Below, piece after piece: positions 60,946-64,000 of a DNA stretch of 64,000 nucleotides. Each line of letters begins with the position of its first letter. The stretch's first letter is position 1. The position numbers were made by a program, and so were the translations under genes. Source of the stretch: Rhodobacteraceae bacterium Alg238-R152 (GTDB lineage: Bacteria > Pseudomonadota > Alphaproteobacteria > Rhodobacterales > Rhodobacteraceae); NCBI GenBank assembly GCA_900537125.1, contig UNRJ01000006.1, positions 310,001 through 374,000 of the forward strand, given 5' to 3'. Below the pieces are notes generated by a model that did not search any database, was not told where the DNA came from, and was given only the letters and a program-made list of their open reading frames with translations.

Positions 60946-62469
60946 GTGCCGGATGGCCAGACTATAGGTGCGCCGATTTTGTCGGCAGACGGGATCAGTA
61001 AGTCGTTCGGCTCAGTCCCGGTCTTGTTCAGCGTGAGCATGGATATTCGTGCCGGCGAAGTTCACGCGTTGATCGGAGAAAACGGAGCGGGGAAGTCCAC
61101 GCTTATGAAAATCCTGTCTGGGTTCCTTCAACCAACATCCGGACACATTCGCGTCGATGGCAGCGACAAAGAATTGCCGGGCAACGGCTTGTCTGAAGCG
61201 CTTGGAATTGTTCTCATCCATCAGGAACTCAATTTGGCCGAGCAGATGACCGTAGAAGAGAACGTCTTCCTGGGGCGTGAACTTCGCAATCGGGGAGTTC
61301 TGGACCGCACAGCAATGCGCGCTACGGTACAGAGCTACTTAGACGATATTGGATTGGGTATTTCTCCTGAAAACCGCATTTCCGATCTGTCCATTGCGCA
61401 AAAACAGATGGTAGAGATCGTCAAAGCGATGAGTCGAGACGCGCGTGTCCTGATCATGGATGAACCCACAGCTGTCTTAACTGAGGCTGAGACTGAGCTC
61501 TTCTTTGCGCAGGTTCGTCGGTTGAAAGCGCGCGGCACAGCAATTGTGTTTGTCTCTCACAAATTGGCTGAGGTTAGCGCGATATCTGATCAAGTAACGG
61601 TGCTTCGCGACGGTCAGTGGATTGGCACACAGGCCACCAAAGATGTCACACCCGATACAATGGCGCAGATGATGGTGGGACGAGAGCTCAGCGACCTCTA
61701 CCCCCCGATGAATGAAGTGGATGTGGATGCAGATCACGTGCTGGACGTGCGCGATCTGGTGGCGCCCGGTGTGAACAATGTCAGCTTTGGCCTTCGGAAA
61801 GGGGAAATCCTTGGGTTTTCTGGGCTTGTTGGTGCCGGGCGTACAGCCGTGTTTGAAGCGATTTGCGGCCTCACGCCTCGTGAGAGCGGGACAATTGCAT
61901 TTGATGGTGCCGCGGCCGATTTCGGTACCGTTGCAGCGGCGCGGGATGCCGGGATTGTCTATCTCACCAAAGATCGCAAAGAGAAAGGGCTCTTACTAGG
62001 TCAAAAGATGCGACCAAACCTTTCCCTCTTTGCTTTGCCGAAGTTTATCAAAGGCTTGAGCGTTGACCGCGCCGCGGAGGAAGCCGCACTTGAGCGGGCA
62101 ATTCGTCGCTTTGACATTCGGGCACGCGATCCAAATGTGAACGTTGGTGACCTGTCTGGCGGCAACCAGCAAAAACTGTTGTTAGCCAAGGTCATGGAAT
62201 GCGATCCACGCGTATTGATCATCGACGAGCCGACCCGCGGCATCGATGTGGGAACCAAACAGCAGATTTACCATTTCATCGCCGCTATTGCTGCTGAAGG
62301 GGTCTCCGTGATCGTGGTTTCCTCCGAAATGCCTGAAATCATTGGCCTGTGTCACCGTGTGGTGGTGATGCGCGAAGGCAAAATCGCCGGCGTCGTGACC
62401 GGCGATCACATCAACGAATCCGAAATCGTGCGCTACGCCGCAGGACTGAAGCGGGAGCACCAGCAATGA
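60946..62469 (+). CDS. Sugar ABC transporter ATP-binding protein (RbsA-like)
   Basis: A 507-residue double ATPase of the CUT2 class. Domain 1 has Walker A GENGAGKSTLMKIL, signature LSIAQKQ and Walker B VLIMDEPTAVL. Domain 2 has a degenerate Walker A (GLVGAGRTAVFEA), signature LSGGNQQK and Walker B LIIDEPTRGIDVG. The open frame extends to an ATG at 60877, but that codon lies at operator 3. The GTG at 60946, behind GGGAGGGGACGAC, gives the family length and is chosen. It overlaps the permease gene by four bases. Confidence 0.93.
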   Translation: MPDGQTIGAPILSADGISKSFGSVPVLFSVSMDIRAGEVHALIGENGAGKSTLMKILSGFLQPTSGHIRVDGSDKELPGNGLSEALGIVLIHQELNLAEQMTVEENVFLGRELRNRGVLDRTAMRATVQSYLDDIGLGISPENRISDLSIAQKQMVEIVKAMSRDARVLIMDEPTAVLTEAETELFFAQVRRLKARGTAIVFVSHKLAEVSAISDQVTVLRDGQWIGTQATKDVTPDTMAQMMVGRELSDLYPPMNEVDVDADHVLDVRDLVAPGVNNVSFGLRKGEILGFSGLVGAGRTAVFEAICGLTPRESGTIAFDGAAADFGTVAAARDAGIVYLTKDRKEKGLLLGQKMRPNLSLFALPKFIKGLSVDRAAEEAALERAIRRFDIRARDPNVNVGDLSGGNQQKLLLAKVMECDPRVLIIDEPTRGIDVGTKQQIYHFIAAIAAEGVSVIVVSSEMPEIIGLCHRVVVMREGKIAGVVTGDHINESEIVRYAAGLKREHQQ

Positions 62470-63482
62470 CCGAGACTACCATGAGTACCGCCAAACCTTC
62501 TATTCTACGCGGCTTTGACCTCAAAGCTGCCGGTCCTGCAATCGCACTCTTATTGCTATGCCTGATTGGATTTTTGTTAAACCCAGCCTTCTTAAGCGAA
62601 GGCAATATCACCAACCTGCTAACCCGCTCTGCCTTCATTGGTATAATCGCGGTGGGTGCGACTTTTGTCATTACCGCAGGTGGGATCGACCTCTCCGTCG
62701 GCTCGATGGCTGCGGTGATCGCCGGGGTCATGATCATTGTGATGAACGGGGCTGTTGAGACCTTCGGCACCGGAATTACCACCGTGCTGATCGGCTGTGG
62801 ATGCTCCATTATTCTTGGCTTGGGCGCGGGGTTGGTGAACGGGCTTTTGACCACAAAAGGAAAAATCGAAGCGTTCATCGTTACACTCGGTACCATGGGC
62901 ATTTACCGCTCCCTGGTGACCTATTTTGCAGATGGCGGCACGCTCTCACTGAACTACGACATTCGCGGCGTCTATCGCCCAGTGTATTATGAAAGCTTTG
63001 GCGGCCTGCCAATTCCAGTTTGGGTGTTTATTGTTGTGTCAATTGCAGGCTGGTTCCTGATGAACCGCACTGCCTTTGGCCGCTATTGCACCGCGATCGG
63101 CTCCAATGAAAGCGTCGCCAAATATTCTGCGATCAAGGTGGATCGCGTAAAAACCCTCACCTATGTGATCCAGGGGCTTTGCGTGTCTCTCGCCACCATC
63201 ATCTATGTGCCACGATTGGGCTCCGCATCGTCCTCGACTGGCGTGCTCTGGGAACTTGAGGCGATTGCGGCGGTGATCATTGGCGGCACAGTTCTCAAAG
63301 GGGGCTACGGGCGGATTGGAGGCACCATTTTGGGCGCGCTGATCCTAACCACCATCGGCAATATTCTGAACTTCACAGATATGATCTCCAATTATCTGAA
63401 CGGGACCATGCAGGGCCTCATCATCATCGTGGCCGTCTGGCTGCAACGCGGAGATTGGGGCCGCAACAAGTCGACCGACTAA
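62466..63482 (+). CDS. Sugar ABC transporter permease (RbsC-like)
   Basis: A 338-residue permease of the CUT2 class with about eight to ten helices. Conserved segments are LTRSAFIGIIAVGATFVITAG, then GIDLSVGSMAAVIAGV (the family hallmark), FIVTLGTMGIYRSLV, and ALEAIAAVIIGG-type loop (here WELEAIAAVIIGGTVLKGGYG). The ATG at 62466 overlaps the ATPase stop (ATGA); the upstream frame is inside the ATPase gene. It is followed by a 121-base gap and the binding protein gene. Confidence 0.94.
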   Translation: MTETTMSTAKPSILRGFDLKAAGPAIALLLLCLIGFLLNPAFLSEGNITNLLTRSAFIGIIAVGATFVITAGGIDLSVGSMAAVIAGVMIIVMNGAVETFGTGITTVLIGCGCSIILGLGAGLVNGLLTTKGKIEAFIVTLGTMGIYRSLVTYFADGGTLSLNYDIRGVYRPVYYESFGGLPIPVWVFIVVSIAGWFLMNRTAFGRYCTAIGSNESVAKYSAIKVDRVKTLTYVIQGLCVSLATIIYVPRLGSASSSTGVLWELEAIAAVIIGGTVLKGGYGRIGGTILGALILTTIGNILNFTDMISNYLNGTMQGLIIIVAVWLQRGDWGRNKSTD

Positions 63483-63603
63483 AGGCCGACAGACAACACA
63501 CGAAGAATTTCACGCAATGTGCTGCGCGAAAGAACCGGGCGTCACCGGAGAGGAGAGGTGCGTCCAAATCACAAGGAACTCAAAGGACTTTTAGGGAGGA
63601 AAA

Positions 63604-64000
63604 CATGAAGACCTTTACCAAAATCGGGGCGCTGGCCACCGTGGCAACCATCGCCCTCACCGGCTGGGTAAGCGCCGAAACCATCAAGATTGGGGTGAGC
63701 TACCCCACGCCAACTCACGCTTGGGCGGCAGGAATGAACTGGCACGCAGAACAGGCAGAAAAGCGTCTAGAAGCACTCTATCCAGATGTGGATCTGGTAC
63801 TGGTCAACTCCCCAGATCCCAGCGCCCAAGCGAGCGCCTTGGAGGATTTGGTCTCGGTCCATGGCATCGACGCCCTTGTGGTGCTGCCATTCGAATCCGA
63901 GCCGCTGACAGATCCGGTGCTGAACGTGAAGAAATCCGGCGCCCTCATCACTGTGGTCGATCGTGGTCTGAGCCAGCCAGGCATTGAAGACATCTATGTG
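63604..64000 (+). CDS. Sugar ABC transporter substrate-binding protein, N-terminal part (runs off window)
   Basis: The frame from ATG 63604 has no stop to the window edge (132 codons). It begins with a Sec signal peptide (MKTFTKIGALATVATIALTG, cleavage near VSAETIK) and continues as a periplasmic binding fold I protein (IKIGVSYPTPTHAWAAGMNW, DALVVLPFESEPLTD, ALITVVDRGL). The strong ribosome site TAGGGAGGAAAAC precedes it. The sugar is unknown; ribose, xylose and related pentoses are common for this class. Several other-frame open stretches here are shadows. Confidence 0.92.

Noticed and set aside
63721..63993. Two short open frames at the right edge
   Set aside because: Both lie within the open frame of the substrate-binding protein that starts at 63604 and runs off the window.
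1..64000. CRISPR arrays, insertion sequences, prophage genes or an origin of replication
   Set aside because: No regularly spaced direct repeats, transposase motifs, phage structural genes or clusters of DnaA boxes were recognised by eye on either strand.

Overview
The window looks like chromosomal DNA from a marine Roseobacter-type alphaproteobacterium (Rhodobacterales). The evidence is family content rather than a 16S gene: a Hint-domain protein, a DgcN/DgcA pair, a FYDLN acidic protein, COQ9, an L-malyl-CoA lyase of the ethylmalonyl-CoA pathway, many LysR, Lrp and LysE genes, GC-rich hairpin repeats of the kind common in this group, and frequent GTG or TTG starts. About 66 protein genes, one tRNA and two cobalamin riboswitches are supported. 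No insertion sequence, prophage, integrase or CRISPR array was seen.

Layout. 1-7.5 kb: housekeeping genes (the 3' part of pyruvate kinase, rpmI-rplT, pheS-pheT) with a lipoprotein and a Hint protein between them. 7.5-21.7 kb: small metabolic and regulatory genes, including a GNAT enzyme, divergent LysR and Lrp pairs, alanine dehydrogenase, two GMC oxidoreductases, two glutathione transferases and an MscS channel. A compact ECF41 sigma-factor operon here has a candidate self-recognised promoter. 22-29.7 kb: a DEAD-box helicase, a membrane cyclase, rpsU, COQ9, accA, an Lrp/LysE pair and malyl-CoA lyase. 30-33.8 kb: a D-amino-acid cluster of dgcN, dgcA, a metallophosphoesterase and a D-amino-acid aminotransferase. 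34-44.7 kb: a ferric-reductase-like flavocytochrome, a quinone reductase, an MFS exporter, a GntR regulator, a YgjP-type metallopeptidase, tRNA-Ala(GGC), a DUF1254 protein and aconitase B.

45-59.4 kb holds three linked uptake systems. A plus-strand cobalamin riboswitch precedes DUF1636 and an ABC transporter of the B12/siderophore type. A minus-strand ddpABCDFX-like operon imports D-Ala-D-Ala-type dipeptides and cleaves them, with a divergent MurR/RpiR regulator. A minus-strand ECF-type cobalt importer (DUF4198, CbiM, a CbiL-like protein, CbiQ, CbiO) sits behind a second cobalamin riboswitch. 59.7-64 kb is a LacI-regulated sugar ABC importer; its substrate-binding gene runs off the window end.

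How the parts may work together (inference). Low cobalamin would open both the corrinoid importer and the cobalt importer, giving salvage and synthesis supply under one signal. The D-amino-acid genes could also join up. DdpX would release D-Ala, the aminotransferase would move its amino group to 2-oxoglutarate to make D-Glu, and DgcN and DgcA would convert D-Glu to N-acetyl-L-Glu. That would give the cell a route to use peptidoglycan-derived D-amino acids. The most distinctive observations are the ECF41 promoter, the paired riboswitches with a short ORF behind one of them, the D-amino-acid gene set, and three evenly spaced LacI-type operators.
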